A stretch of 64,000 nt of DNA, taken from positions 541,816 through 605,815 of the forward strand of contig NZ_RAIR01000002.1 in NCBI RefSeq assembly GCF_003625485.1. The letters run 5' to 3'. The notes below the pieces were generated by a model. The model searched no databases. It was given only the letters and a program-made list of their open reading frames with translations, and had not been told where the DNA came from. Source of the DNA: Butyrivibrio sp. CB08. GTDB lineage: Bacteria; Bacillota; Clostridia; Lachnospirales; Lachnospiraceae. The stretch's first letter is position 1; the number at the start of each line of letters is the position of its first letter. The translations under genes and the position numbers were made by a program. Below, in pieces: positions 36,687 to 45,496 of this stretch.

Positions 36687-37838
36687 ATGAAAATGTACAG
36701 AATAGATGGTAAAAAGGCAGTGTCAGTATTTCTTGCAACTGCCATGCTTACTATGACAGTAACAGCCTGCGGCGCAACACCAGAAGAGCCAGCAGCTACA
36801 GAGACATCAGAGTCTATTTTTGAGGAAGCTACACAGGAGGTTTCTGTAGAGGAGCCTGTAGCTGAGGAGCCAGCAGCCGAAGAGCCTTATGTTCTTCCAG
36901 AGGGAATGTATTTCTCAGAGACAACTGGTGAGCCTATCAGCGAAGATATCAAGGATCAGAGACCTATCGCAGCTATGGTAGACAACGAGTCTATCGCCCT
37001 TCCACACTTTGGAACATCAGAGGCAGACGTTGTTTACGAGCTTATGAACAGCACCAAGAACGACCGCATCACAAGACTTATGTGCGTTGTTAAGGACTGG
37101 GGTGCAATCGAGCAGCTTGGTAGTATCAGAAGTACAAGACCTACCAACATCCTTCTTGCATCAGAGTGGAACGCAATTCTTTGTCACGATGGTGGCCCAT
37201 ATCACAACGATGCTTACTTTGCCAAGGACTGGGCAAAGGATCACTTATCTGGCGTATTCTCACGTGTAGATAACGGCAAGAAGAGAGAGTTCACTGAGTA
37301 CATCTTAAACGGCGACCTTGAGTCAAACCTTGATAAGTATGGTATTTCTGCTACTTACAATGAGTTTGCCAACGAGGGCAGCCACTTCAACTTCACTGAG
37401 TACGGTGGAAAAGAGATCCAGCTTGACGAGAAGTATTCTAGATCCTATCAGGCATTCAAGATCTCACTTCCATTTACCCACAATGGTTCACAGCTCATCT
37501 ACAACGATGAGGACAATGTTTACGAGTACTACGAGTACGGTGACAGACATGAGGATGCTGAGGACGATGCTCCACTGGCATTCAAGAATGTATTCCTTCA
37601 GAGCTGCTCATTTAACCAGCTTGATGATGAGGGATATCTCATCTACAACTGCATCGGCTCAGGCAATGCATGGTACATCACCAACGGCGTAGCCAAGGAC
37701 ATCACATGGTTTAAGTCCAGCGAGACTGATGTCACAAGATTCTACGACGAGAACGGCGAAGAGATGGAGATCAACACAGGTAAGACCTACATCGGTCTCA
37801 TTCCTGAAGACACTTGGGACAAAGTCATTTTTGAGTAA
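36687..37838 (+). CDS. YerB-like (DUF3048) lipoprotein
   Basis: A 383-residue exported lipoprotein: signal peptide with lipobox TVTAC (Cys27), then an acidic Glu/Ala-Pro linker of about 40 residues, then DUF3048 (RPIAAMVDNESIALPHFGTS, SIRSTRPTNILLASEWNAI). The function of the family is unknown; it is found on cell surfaces of Firmicutes. The start is at 36687 or six bases later; GGGAG fits the second ATG slightly better. Three bases before the next gene. Confidence 0.87.
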   Translation: MKMYRIDGKKAVSVFLATAMLTMTVTACGATPEEPAATETSESIFEEATQEVSVEEPVAEEPAAEEPYVLPEGMYFSETTGEPISEDIKDQRPIAAMVDNESIALPHFGTSEADVVYELMNSTKNDRITRLMCVVKDWGAIEQLGSIRSTRPTNILLASEWNAILCHDGGPYHNDAYFAKDWAKDHLSGVFSRVDNGKKREFTEYILNGDLESNLDKYGISATYNEFANEGSHFNFTEYGGKEIQLDEKYSRSYQAFKISLPFTHNGSQLIYNDEDNVYEYYEYGDRHEDAEDDAPLAFKNVFLQSCSFNQLDDEGYLIYNCIGSGNAWYITNGVAKDITWFKSSETDVTRFYDENGEEMEINTGKTYIGLIPEDTWDKVIFE

Positions 37839-37841
37839 ACT

Positions 37842-38633
37842 ATGAAAAAGATAAATGGAAACACCCTTAAGCTAATTGCATGCATCACAATGTTTATTGA
37901 CCACGCTACAGCAGGCATTATGCTTCCGGTTGTAAATGCTGGCTTATACCCAGATTCCATTCCTTTTGATACATTAAACATCATATACAAGATCCTCAGG
38001 GGAATTGGCAGAAACTCTTTTCCTATTTTCTGCTTCCTTCTGGTTGAGGGATTTGTCCATACAAAAAGCAGGCTAAGATACGCTCTTAGCCTGTTAATTT
38101 TTGGCTTTATTTCAGAACCCTTCTTCGACGTATGCTTCTATGCCAAGGAGGATGTGTTCAACATAAATATCTTTTCCGTAATAGAACAGAACAGGGATCT
38201 TCTGTCAAAAAAGTGTAACGTCTACTTCACACTTCTCATCGGACTTCTGGTTATCTGGGGCGTCGAGAAGGTCATGGACCTTGTTAAAAAGCACAGTGGA
38301 AACATCCTTATATCCTATGCTCTTGCAATAGTTGTTGCAGGTGCAGGAATCTATGTGGCTGAGATAATGAAAACTGATTACCACGGATACGGCGTTTTCC
38401 TTATCTTCGTATTCTACATCTTAAGGAACTTTAGCCCCGCCAATCTCATTGGGGCATATCTATCCATCATATCTCTGGGCACTGAATATCTTGCCCTTCC
38501 ATCCTTTGGAATTTTGTATTTCTACAATCAAAAACGAGGCAGAAGCCTTGGCAGGTTGAAATACCTGTTCTACGCTTTCTACCCCGTTCATATCGCATTT
38601 ATCATTCTGCTCAGATGCCTGATCTATGGCTGA
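37842..38633 (+). CDS. TraX-family membrane protein
   Basis: A 263-residue protein with about eight membrane segments and TraX signatures (LKLIACITMFIDHATAGIM, GRNSFPIFCFLLVEGFVHT). TraX of F plasmid acetylates pilin; chromosomal homologues are thought to be acyltransferases of surface molecules. It lies three bases after the YerB-like gene, so they are coupled. Its stop codon abuts the stop of the opposing gene with no base between. Confidence 0.88.
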   Translation: MKKINGNTLKLIACITMFIDHATAGIMLPVVNAGLYPDSIPFDTLNIIYKILRGIGRNSFPIFCFLLVEGFVHTKSRLRYALSLLIFGFISEPFFDVCFYAKEDVFNINIFSVIEQNRDLLSKKCNVYFTLLIGLLVIWGVEKVMDLVKKHSGNILISYALAIVVAGAGIYVAEIMKTDYHGYGVFLIFVFYILRNFSPANLIGAYLSIISLGTEYLALPSFGILYFYNQKRGRSLGRLKYLFYAFYPVHIAFIILLRCLIYG

Positions 38634-39209
38634 TCATTCATCGCAGCCACAATCTACATCCTCTGATGAAAGCACGCAGGCCATAGCCTCCTGTGCTCCC
38701 TTAACATCTGTAAGCGACAATGTGTAGTCCTGTATGATATTGGTCTCAAATGATACGACGTTGTCTTCCTCGGCTGTTACAGTGGTAAACTCACTGTAGC
38801 CTGTATCCTTATCTCCTACAAGTACATATACCTTGTCTCCGGCCTTAACATTCATCTTGACCTCTACTAAAGCCCTTGATGACAAAATAGCCTTCTTGGA
38901 GAAACTAAGCTCATATGTTCCAGGATAAAAAGGATCCTGGCTCTTGGTAACTGTTCCGCCTAATGCAAGTGTTCCATTTTCATTGGTAACTGTAATGTTC
39001 TGGGATAAGCGCTTTGATCCCTTCACTGCAGAATCTTCAACATCCTCCCCGCTGTGGACAAGGCCCTCAAACTCATCAGTAGTTCCTGTATACAGCTGCC
39101 CATGTCTGATATTGCCAGAGAGTCCGCTTGAAGTAACTCCCACTAAAACAGCACATGCAATCACGAAACAAGCAAGGAAAACAAGTACTTTCTTCCCTGT
39201 CTTACTCAT
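38634..39209 (-). CDS. Hypothetical exported or membrane-anchored protein
   Basis: A 191-residue protein with one N-terminal membrane segment or signal (residues about 7-26) and a beta-rich extracellular part. No family recognised. The C-terminus is Cys-rich (VDCGCDE). It is convergent with the TraX gene and has a clear own promoter. Confidence 0.7.
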   Translation of the reverse strand: MSKTGKKVLVFLACFVIACAVLVGVTSSGLSGNIRHGQLYTGTTDEFEGLVHSGEDVEDSAVKGSKRLSQNITVTNENGTLALGGTVTKSQDPFYPGTYELSFSKKAILSSRALVEVKMNVKAGDKVYVLVGDKDTGYSEFTTVTAEEDNVVSFETNIIQDYTLSLTDVKGAQEAMACVLSSEDVDCGCDE

Positions 39210-39265
39210 GATAAAAAAACCGCCTTCTTTACTCTTATTTCTTTGCTTTTCTTTCTATTTTCTCT

Positions 39266-39293
39266 CTTATAAGCGTGGTCAGACGAAAATCAA
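39266..39293 (-). promoter_or_regulatory. Promoter of the hypothetical exported protein gene
   Basis: On the minus strand TTGATT (39288-39293), a 16-base spacer and TATAAG (39266-39271) lie about 57-84 bases before the ATG. A dyad GCGAAATCGTTTTCG lies just upstream. The rest of 39210-39392 is AT-rich and shows no gene. Confidence 0.6.
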
Positions 39294-39392
39294 CGAAAAC
39301 GATTTCGCTTGAACCAATTTAAATCATATCACAATTTGGACACAAATTTCAAGGTAAATTTTTATAATTAGTTTATAAAAATTTTATATTTT

Positions 39393-40838
39393 TTAACGTT
39401 TCCATGTTTTCGGTTTGATGACAATGAAGATTGGCAACAGCTCAAGCCTTCCTGCCAGCATATCAAACATCAGGACTATCTTGGACAGATAGGAGAACTC
39501 TGAATAGTTACCCATAGGTCCAACCATGCCAAGTCCAGGTCCGATATTGTTCATGGTTGCTATGACCGCTGTGACAGTGGTCTGAAAATCAAAATTATCA
39601 AGAGATACTACCAAAACCGAAGCAAGGAGTGTTATCACATAGAGGCAAAGGTACGCTGATACAGACTTAACTGTTGTGCCCTCTACCACATGACCATCCA
39701 TATAAACTCTTTTAACAGCCTTGGGATGAACCAGGAAGTTCAGTTCATTCCTTGCGTTTCTGATAACGATAAGGGCTCTTGAAAACTTAAATCCACCGCC
39801 TGTTGATCCTGCGCAGGCTCCGATAAGCGCAAGGCCCATAAGAAGGACTCTGGAAAACTCAGGCCACTTGTCAAAGTCCAGGGTTCCGAATCCTGTTGTT
39901 GTCATGATAGAAGTAACAGCAAACAGTGCATGATGGAATGACATTCCAAGGCCTTCTACAGCCCCTGATCTATATACATTGATACCTATAAGGGTTGCTG
40001 CTATCAAAAGTGTACCAAAGTAGTATTTGACCTCATCGATGGCAAAAGCCTCTTTTGGCTTTCTCTGAATAAGGAAATAGTAAACAGTAAAGTTCACTCC
40101 GCAAAGGGCCATGAACACTATAAATACGCTCTGGGTAAGAGTTGAATATCCGCCGATTCCGCTGTTTGTTACAGCAAATCCTCCGGTACCTACTGTTGAG
40201 AAAGTAAGAGTAACTGCCTCGTATAGCGTGATACCAGTGAGCTTTAAGCAGATGATCTCCACAACAGTGATAGCAATATAGATAGCGTAGAGGATCTTGG
40301 CAGTGTCTTTTACCTTGGGTACGATCTTACCTACAACCGGTCCAGGGGACTCTGCTCTCATAAGGTGCATGCTGTAGCCGTCTGCCATTGGAACTACGGC
40401 GATAAGGAATACCAAAACTCCCATACCCCCGATCCAGTGGGTGAATGTACGCCAGAACTGCACACTCTTTTCCATGCCCTCAACTGCAGTGAGGATGCTG
40501 CCTCCGGTGGTGGTAAAACCAGACACCGTCTCAAAGCACGCGTCTATGTAATTGGGGATTGTTCCTGTAACTACGAAGGGAATAGCTCCCACCATACTCA
40601 TGATTATCCAGGCTACTGCTGTTATAGCAAAGCCTTCCTTGGCGAACATTACTGTGTTCGCAGGCTTCTTAATGGTACCTATAATGCCTGTCCCAAGAAG
40701 GAAAAACATGATAATAAGAAAAGAAAGTGCGCTGTCATACTCTCTGTAGATTATGGCTACCATAAGTGGAAGCGCCATAAGAGCGCCCATGACTCCAAGA
40801 AGCCTGAACAGCACATATCTTACCATCGAATAGTTCAT
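39393..40838 (-). CDS. trkH: Trk-type potassium uptake channel, TrkH/KtrB
   Basis: A 481-residue membrane protein with four pore-loop repeats visible as selectivity-filter-like segments (TVSGFTTTGGS, TVGTGGF, TTTGFGT, NNIGPGLG). It moves potassium with TrkA as cytoplasmic regulator. It starts three bases after the trkA stop, with GGAG embedded in the last codons of trkA. Confidence 0.93.
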   Translation of the reverse strand: MNYSMVRYVLFRLLGVMGALMALPLMVAIIYREYDSALSFLIIMFFLLGTGIIGTIKKPANTVMFAKEGFAITAVAWIIMSMVGAIPFVVTGTIPNYIDACFETVSGFTTTGGSILTAVEGMEKSVQFWRTFTHWIGGMGVLVFLIAVVPMADGYSMHLMRAESPGPVVGKIVPKVKDTAKILYAIYIAITVVEIICLKLTGITLYEAVTLTFSTVGTGGFAVTNSGIGGYSTLTQSVFIVFMALCGVNFTVYYFLIQRKPKEAFAIDEVKYYFGTLLIAATLIGINVYRSGAVEGLGMSFHHALFAVTSIMTTTGFGTLDFDKWPEFSRVLLMGLALIGACAGSTGGGFKFSRALIVIRNARNELNFLVHPKAVKRVYMDGHVVEGTTVKSVSAYLCLYVITLLASVLVVSLDNFDFQTTVTAVIATMNNIGPGLGMVGPMGNYSEFSYLSKIVLMFDMLAGRLELLPIFIVIKPKTWKR

Positions 40839-40841
40839 TCT

Positions 40842-42203
40842 TTAATTCTCCAAAATGTCATTTATATCCTTAAGTCCGGTCCTGGTTGTTACTACAATGA
40901 CCGAATCCCTGTCCCTGATAACACTGTCACCAGTTGGGGAGATAATTTCTCCATAGTGATTGATGCAGGCAATAAGAATGCCTTTCTTGAGCTTGAGTTG
41001 TGAAAGGGGCTTGCCTACTACTGCGCTTGCGTTCCTGACAATAAACTCCATGGCCTCAACCCTGTCGTCATTGAGCTTATAAAGGGTCTCGATGTTACTG
41101 TCCTTGGAAGCTGACATACCGCGGACAAACTGAACGATCCTGTCTGCAGTGATGTTCTTGGGATAAATGATACTGCCTATATTGAGAGATCCGATGATCT
41201 CGCCGTAATTTACTCTGTGGACCTTGGTAATGAGCTTGGCTTTCTGGTTGATGCTCTTTACATACATGGAGAGCATGATGTTCTCCTCATCAAGGTTTGT
41301 CAGTGCCACAAAGGACTCTGTGCTCATAATACCCTCTTCAAGGAGCATATCCTTGTCAGTTCCATCTCCGTTGATGATAAGGGCCTGTGGAAGGAGCTCA
41401 GTAAGTTCCTTGCATCTTGCAGGATCCTTGTCGAAGATAGTAACCTTGATGCCAAGGGCAATGAGCTGCATTGCCAGGTAATATCCTGTCTCGCCGCCGC
41501 CAATGATGATGGTTGAATGAACCTTGGCGGAAGGAAGTCCAAGTTTTTTGAAGAAATTAACAGTATTTCTGCTGGATCCAAATATGGTTATCTCGTCACC
41601 TGCGCGAAGGATAAAGCTACCATCCGGGATATAAACATCATTGCCTCTTACTACAACAGCGATGATGACCATCTTCTTAAGGTCTGATGGGATATCCTTG
41701 AGGGCAAGGTCGCAAAGCCTTGAGTTCTCATCGATCACAAGTCTTACCATCTCAGCTCTGCCACGGGCAAAGGTCTCAACCTTGGTTGCTGATGGGAGTT
41801 TTAAGAGTCTGCCCGCCTCAGAAGCTGCTGCCTCCTCAGGATTTATTACCATTGAAAGACCAAGTTCTTCTTTAATGAAGTTGATCTCCTTTTTGTAAAC
41901 CGGATTTCTTACTCTTGCGATGGTGTGGCAGTTACCGGCCTTTTTAGCTATAAGGCAGCAAAGGAGGTTAAGCTCATCTGAATCAGTAACCGCGATCATA
42001 AGGTCTGCCTTGTCGATACCGGCATCCATCATGATGGAATAGCTGGCGCCATTTCCCACGATTCCCATAACATCCAGATTGTTAACTGCTGACTGGACAA
42101 CACTACTCTTTTCCTCAATGACAGTAATGTTGTGTCCCTCTTTGCTAAGCTGCTCTGCAAGGGTAAGTCCTACATTTCCGCAGCCTACAACGATGATACG
42201 CAT
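40842..42203 (-). CDS. trkA: Trk potassium uptake regulator TrkA
   Basis: A 453-residue cytoplasmic protein with two RCK-N plus RCK-C units. Nucleotide-binding GxGxxG appears at residues 7-12 (GCGNVG) and again in IIGGGETGYYLA. The double-unit form is typical of TrkA. First gene of the trkAH operon with AGGAGG-like ribosome site. Possible control by c-di-AMP through the RCK-C domains is known in the family but not shown here. Confidence 0.94.
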   Translation of the reverse strand: MRIIVVGCGNVGLTLAEQLSKEGHNITVIEEKSSVVQSAVNNLDVMGIVGNGASYSIMMDAGIDKADLMIAVTDSDELNLLCCLIAKKAGNCHTIARVRNPVYKKEINFIKEELGLSMVINPEEAAASEAGRLLKLPSATKVETFARGRAEMVRLVIDENSRLCDLALKDIPSDLKKMVIIAVVVRGNDVYIPDGSFILRAGDEITIFGSSRNTVNFFKKLGLPSAKVHSTIIIGGGETGYYLAMQLIALGIKVTIFDKDPARCKELTELLPQALIINGDGTDKDMLLEEGIMSTESFVALTNLDEENIMLSMYVKSINQKAKLITKVHRVNYGEIIGSLNIGSIIYPKNITADRIVQFVRGMSASKDSNIETLYKLNDDRVEAMEFIVRNASAVVGKPLSQLKLKKGILIACINHYGEIISPTGDSVIRDRDSVIVVTTRTGLKDINDILEN

Positions 42204-42258
42204 ATAATTCCTCCATGACCGGAGACCATTCTGATCATCAGGTCAAAATCTTTCTTAC

Positions 42259-43281
42259 TTATTTTTCTTCATCAAGTTCGGAAGCTTCTCTCTCGTAGTC
42301 AAGGGCCTGTTCCTCGTTGCCAAGCTTCCTATAGCACTTGGCAAGAGCAAGCCTTGGGAAGGTTCCGCTCTTTTTTACATCAAGAATGCTGCTGCATTCA
42401 TAAGCAGCATTATAGTACCAAACAATAGCCTCGTCTATGTCTCCCTTGCCATAGTAGTAATCACCCAGCTCGTAGCACATCTCACTGGACATTTCAGTGA
42501 TGGCATCCTTTAAGGAGTACTTTAAAAGGCTGTGTGGATCGTTCTCCAAAACTGCGATGTGAGCCAGAACGCAGCTGGCCTCTTTTATCTCATCAAGATC
42601 CCTTAATGTATCTACACTGGAGGCAGTAAAGAACTCTTTTGCCTTGAGGAAATCCTCATCGCTGCCAGCCATAAACAGCTCTCTTGCATACATGCCATGG
42701 AGTCTTTTTGATAAGTGTCTGCCATCAGCGATAGCCTTCCTGAAGGATTCAAGGTCGCGGCCTGCGTGGCTCTCTTTTGGCCTGTGAATGATCTCAATAT
42801 CAGAATTTACAATGACCGGCTCAAGAACCACCTGCTCATGGATCGGGTCCTCCCAGACAAATCCGCGAACTCTCTTAAAGAGCTTTGGACGGAGCTCTCT
42901 GTCGAAGTTGTAGACTGTTCTGTACTCCAGCTGGTTGCAGTAGTACATCTGAACCATGTCTATCTTGAACTCCTCAAGGTCCTTTTTAAGGTCCATGAAG
43001 CGCTTTCTGTTCTCCTCATCCAGCTCCTCGTCTGCATCGGCTGAATAGATGTAGTCACAGCTTGCGTGGGAAAAAGAGAAATTCCTGGCCTCAGAAAAAT
43101 CCCCGGTCCATTTAAAATCAAGGACTTTGGCACCATAAGAAGCTGCGATCTCTTTTGTTCTGTCTGTGGAGCCAGTGTCGACGATGATCATCTCATCAAC
43201 AATGCCCTTTAAACTGTCAAGGCACCTTCCAAGGCTCTCCTCTTCATTTTTAACGATCATGCAAAGACTGATAGTAACCAT
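42259..43281 (-). CDS. Family 2 glycosyltransferase with TPR-like C-terminal half
   Basis: Residues 1-about 110 form a GT2 domain (SLCMIVKNEEESLGRCLDSL, IVDTGSTDRT, YIYSADADEEL with the DxD). The C-terminal part has helical repeats (YELGDYYYGKGDIDEAIVWY). This layout resembles glycosyltransferases that modify proteins. The start at 43281 (MVTISL) is supported by AGGAGG; an earlier in-frame ATG at 43308 is not. It follows a lipoprotein gene by 30 bases. Confidence 0.85.
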   Translation of the reverse strand: MVTISLCMIVKNEEESLGRCLDSLKGIVDEMIIVDTGSTDRTKEIAASYGAKVLDFKWTGDFSEARNFSFSHASCDYIYSADADEELDEENRKRFMDLKKDLEEFKIDMVQMYYCNQLEYRTVYNFDRELRPKLFKRVRGFVWEDPIHEQVVLEPVIVNSDIEIIHRPKESHAGRDLESFRKAIADGRHLSKRLHGMYARELFMAGSDEDFLKAKEFFTASSVDTLRDLDEIKEASCVLAHIAVLENDPHSLLKYSLKDAITEMSSEMCYELGDYYYGKGDIDEAIVWYYNAAYECSSILDVKKSGTFPRLALAKCYRKLGNEEQALDYEREASELDEEK

Positions 43282-43311
43282 GATTACCTCCTGCTGCGAC
43301 GTGGACAAACT

Positions 43312-44385
43312 TTAAAAGATTGTCTTCACGTTTATTATACTGCCGTCTTGTACATTAAAGCTCCATATTTGATGATCAATAAGGCGATGCTCCGTAAGGA
43401 AATACGTATCCCCTACCTGAGAGATATTGTAGGGTGTTCCACCGCCGATAAAGTATTCTGAATAAATATCCTCGTATTCCCCTTCTGAGAGGTCCTCAAG
43501 GCTCCTGGTCCTTATAAGTGTGGCATAGTCCTGATTGCCAGTTATGTCCGTTGAAATGGTGATGTAGAACATATCCTCGATCCTGGTCATCTGCACCATT
43601 CCTGCAATCTCGTCGGGCACGGGATAGCTCTTTTTCACCTTAAAGCTGTTAAGATCACATACCAGTACTCTTGGGGCTGAGCCGTCACTTGAAAGGCCTG
43701 ATACAAAATAGATCTCATCATCTATTATAGTAAAAGATCTTACGTAGGTATTTGAAATCTCATTGACCTTCCTGATATCTGTGAGGTACATGCGGGTAGA
43801 GTCATCAGTGTGCTTAAACAGGTACATCTCCCCAGACTCCGAACTCCAGACGTAAAATGTCCTGCTATTCTCGTCATAAACCGAAAAGTGTGGGCGGTTT
43901 CCAATGTCCTCAAATATCTGTGAATTAACAAACTTGTCACAATACTTCTCGTAAACAAGAACCCTGTTGTTCTCAGTATCATCAACTAAATACACCTTAC
44001 CATCGCTGGCCAGAGTGTGAGGCTGAATAACCTCATCACACATGACGTACCATGCCTGGATGGGAGTATCAAGGCTCTCAGAATAGATTACCTTGTTGTG
44101 ATAGCAGTCCACGATGAACCAGTAATCACCGACCTTCGTGATATATGTCGGCACACTTAGGGAAAGATCAAGACTCATGAGGAGTTCTTTTTTCTCTCCC
44201 GCCACATCTATATCTTCTCCGTCCTCTGTAACTTCTGAGATCTTAATATATTCTGTTCCGTCAAAGGCAGCTGCAGCGGCAGGCTCCTGGTCCTGAGTAT
44301 CATTTCGACCTGGCAGGCTGCAGCCAGCAAAGGTCACAGAAAGGAGCGCACACAGCGAAGCTGCGATGATTCTTTTTCTAAGCAT
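43312..44385 (-). CDS. Hypothetical lipoprotein, possible beta-propeller
   Basis: A 357-residue protein with signal peptide and lipobox FAGC. The rest has repeated short beta-type segments (for example DYWFIVDCYHNKVIYS, HTLASDGKVYLVDDTENNRV) that suggest a six- or seven-bladed propeller. It begins two bases before the end of the upstream cyclase gene reading, so the two and the glycosyltransferase downstream are probably one operon. Confidence 0.75.
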   Translation of the reverse strand: MLRKRIIAASLCALLSVTFAGCSLPGRNDTQDQEPAAAAAFDGTEYIKISEVTEDGEDIDVAGEKKELLMSLDLSLSVPTYITKVGDYWFIVDCYHNKVIYSESLDTPIQAWYVMCDEVIQPHTLASDGKVYLVDDTENNRVLVYEKYCDKFVNSQIFEDIGNRPHFSVYDENSRTFYVWSSESGEMYLFKHTDDSTRMYLTDIRKVNEISNTYVRSFTIIDDEIYFVSGLSSDGSAPRVLVCDLNSFKVKKSYPVPDEIAGMVQMTRIEDMFYITISTDITGNQDYATLIRTRSLEDLSEGEYEDIYSEYFIGGGTPYNISQVGDTYFLTEHRLIDHQIWSFNVQDGSIINVKTIF

Positions 44386-44386
44386 C

Positions 44387-45475
44387 TTATATCACTACAA
44401 CCTTGTTACGGCCTGTATTCTTGGCCTTGTATAGAGCAGCATCCACGTTCTGGATGGTCTTGGAGTAATCGCCGTTATAATGGGATACACCAATTGAAAC
44501 AGTAAATGGTACAGGAGTGTCCTTGGCGTTTTCAATCTCCTGTCTGAACTGCTCCATGCGGGCACAAGCGTGGTTGACGTCGCAGTTCTTGAAGATGATG
44601 ACAAATTCCTCGCCGCCGTAGCGGATTACATAGTCGTCATCATGGGTCTGTCCGGAAAGCTTCTGCCCAATGTAAAGGAGCGTTAAGTCTCCAGTATAAT
44701 GTCCGTGTTCGTCGTTGATCTTCTTGAAGAAATCAATATCCAGCATCGCAATTGACGCATGCTGTCCCTCTGGTACATCCCTTAAGGCGTTCTTGTAGAC
44801 TATTCTCTCAAGAAGGTGCCTGTTGTAAACCTGGGTGAGCGGATCTGTGATCATGGCCAGTTCAAGCTTTTGCTGAATCCTGTAGTGGTCCAGGAAGTAC
44901 AGCATCAGAAGACAGTGGGACAATATTACAGCAAGTCCACAGGGAATCTCCAGTGCCAATATGATATCCAGGTTTGGATAGTGATTGATAGGATATGTGA
45001 GAATGATCTCTAAAAGAAATACAACAGTGGAGATGACCACCTCTCTGGGCTTGGCAACGAATCCAACAGTTATCCAGATGAGGTTCATGATGATAAATCC
45101 CTCACTGGCGTGGACCTTGTCTTCCAGATGATAGATGGACCAGATGGTAGCAATTACCATGGCGTGTCCAAGAAAATAGTCCATAAATACCAACACTGAT
45201 CTCTTTTTTGAGAAATGCGTTATGGCAAAAAAGATAATCATAAATACTATGATCGAGCACCTGGAGACCAGGGTTGGAAGAAATGTACCATTTAAAAGAT
45301 AATCAGAAAAAATATAAGCAACGGATGAAAAGCATCCGGCGATCAGACTAAGTTCAACATACTTCTGATAGTAGTCACACTTAGCCTGATAGAAGTCGGC
45401 CTTCTCATCCTTATTCATAGTCTTGTAATCGTGGTATAGAGCCACAAGGTCTTTTATACCTTCTACTAATCTCAT
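44387..45475 (-). CDS. Membrane diguanylate cyclase (GGEEF)
   Basis: A 362-residue protein with about five or six membrane segments (residues 38-190) and a GGDEF domain: DPLTQVYNRHLLER, DIDFFKKINDEHGH, GGEEF at 287-291. The I-site position reads HDDD instead of RxxD. First gene of a likely operon with a lipoprotein and a glycosyltransferase, which hints at c-di-GMP control of a surface structure. Confidence 0.9.
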   Translation of the reverse strand: MRLVEGIKDLVALYHDYKTMNKDEKADFYQAKCDYYQKYVELSLIAGCFSSVAYIFSDYLLNGTFLPTLVSRCSIIVFMIIFFAITHFSKKRSVLVFMDYFLGHAMVIATIWSIYHLEDKVHASEGFIIMNLIWITVGFVAKPREVVISTVVFLLEIILTYPINHYPNLDIILALEIPCGLAVILSHCLLMLYFLDHYRIQQKLELAMITDPLTQVYNRHLLERIVYKNALRDVPEGQHASIAMLDIDFFKKINDEHGHYTGDLTLLYIGQKLSGQTHDDDYVIRYGGEEFVIIFKNCDVNHACARMEQFRQEIENAKDTPVPFTVSIGVSHYNGDYSKTIQNVDAALYKAKNTGRNKVVVI

Positions 45476-45496
45476 GTCAGTCCCCCAAGACTGCTA

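Noticed and set aside
36064..36745. Several proline- and arginine-rich frames on both strands
   Set aside because: They mirror each other because the DNA is one long inverted repeat; there is no ribosome site or family match.
39340..39392. AT-rich hairpin after trkH as an intrinsic terminator
   Set aside because: The stem is short and only AT; not strong enough to report.
42204..42258. A c-di-AMP (ydaO-type) riboswitch before trkA
   Set aside because: The leader is only about 55 bases with no conserved elements.
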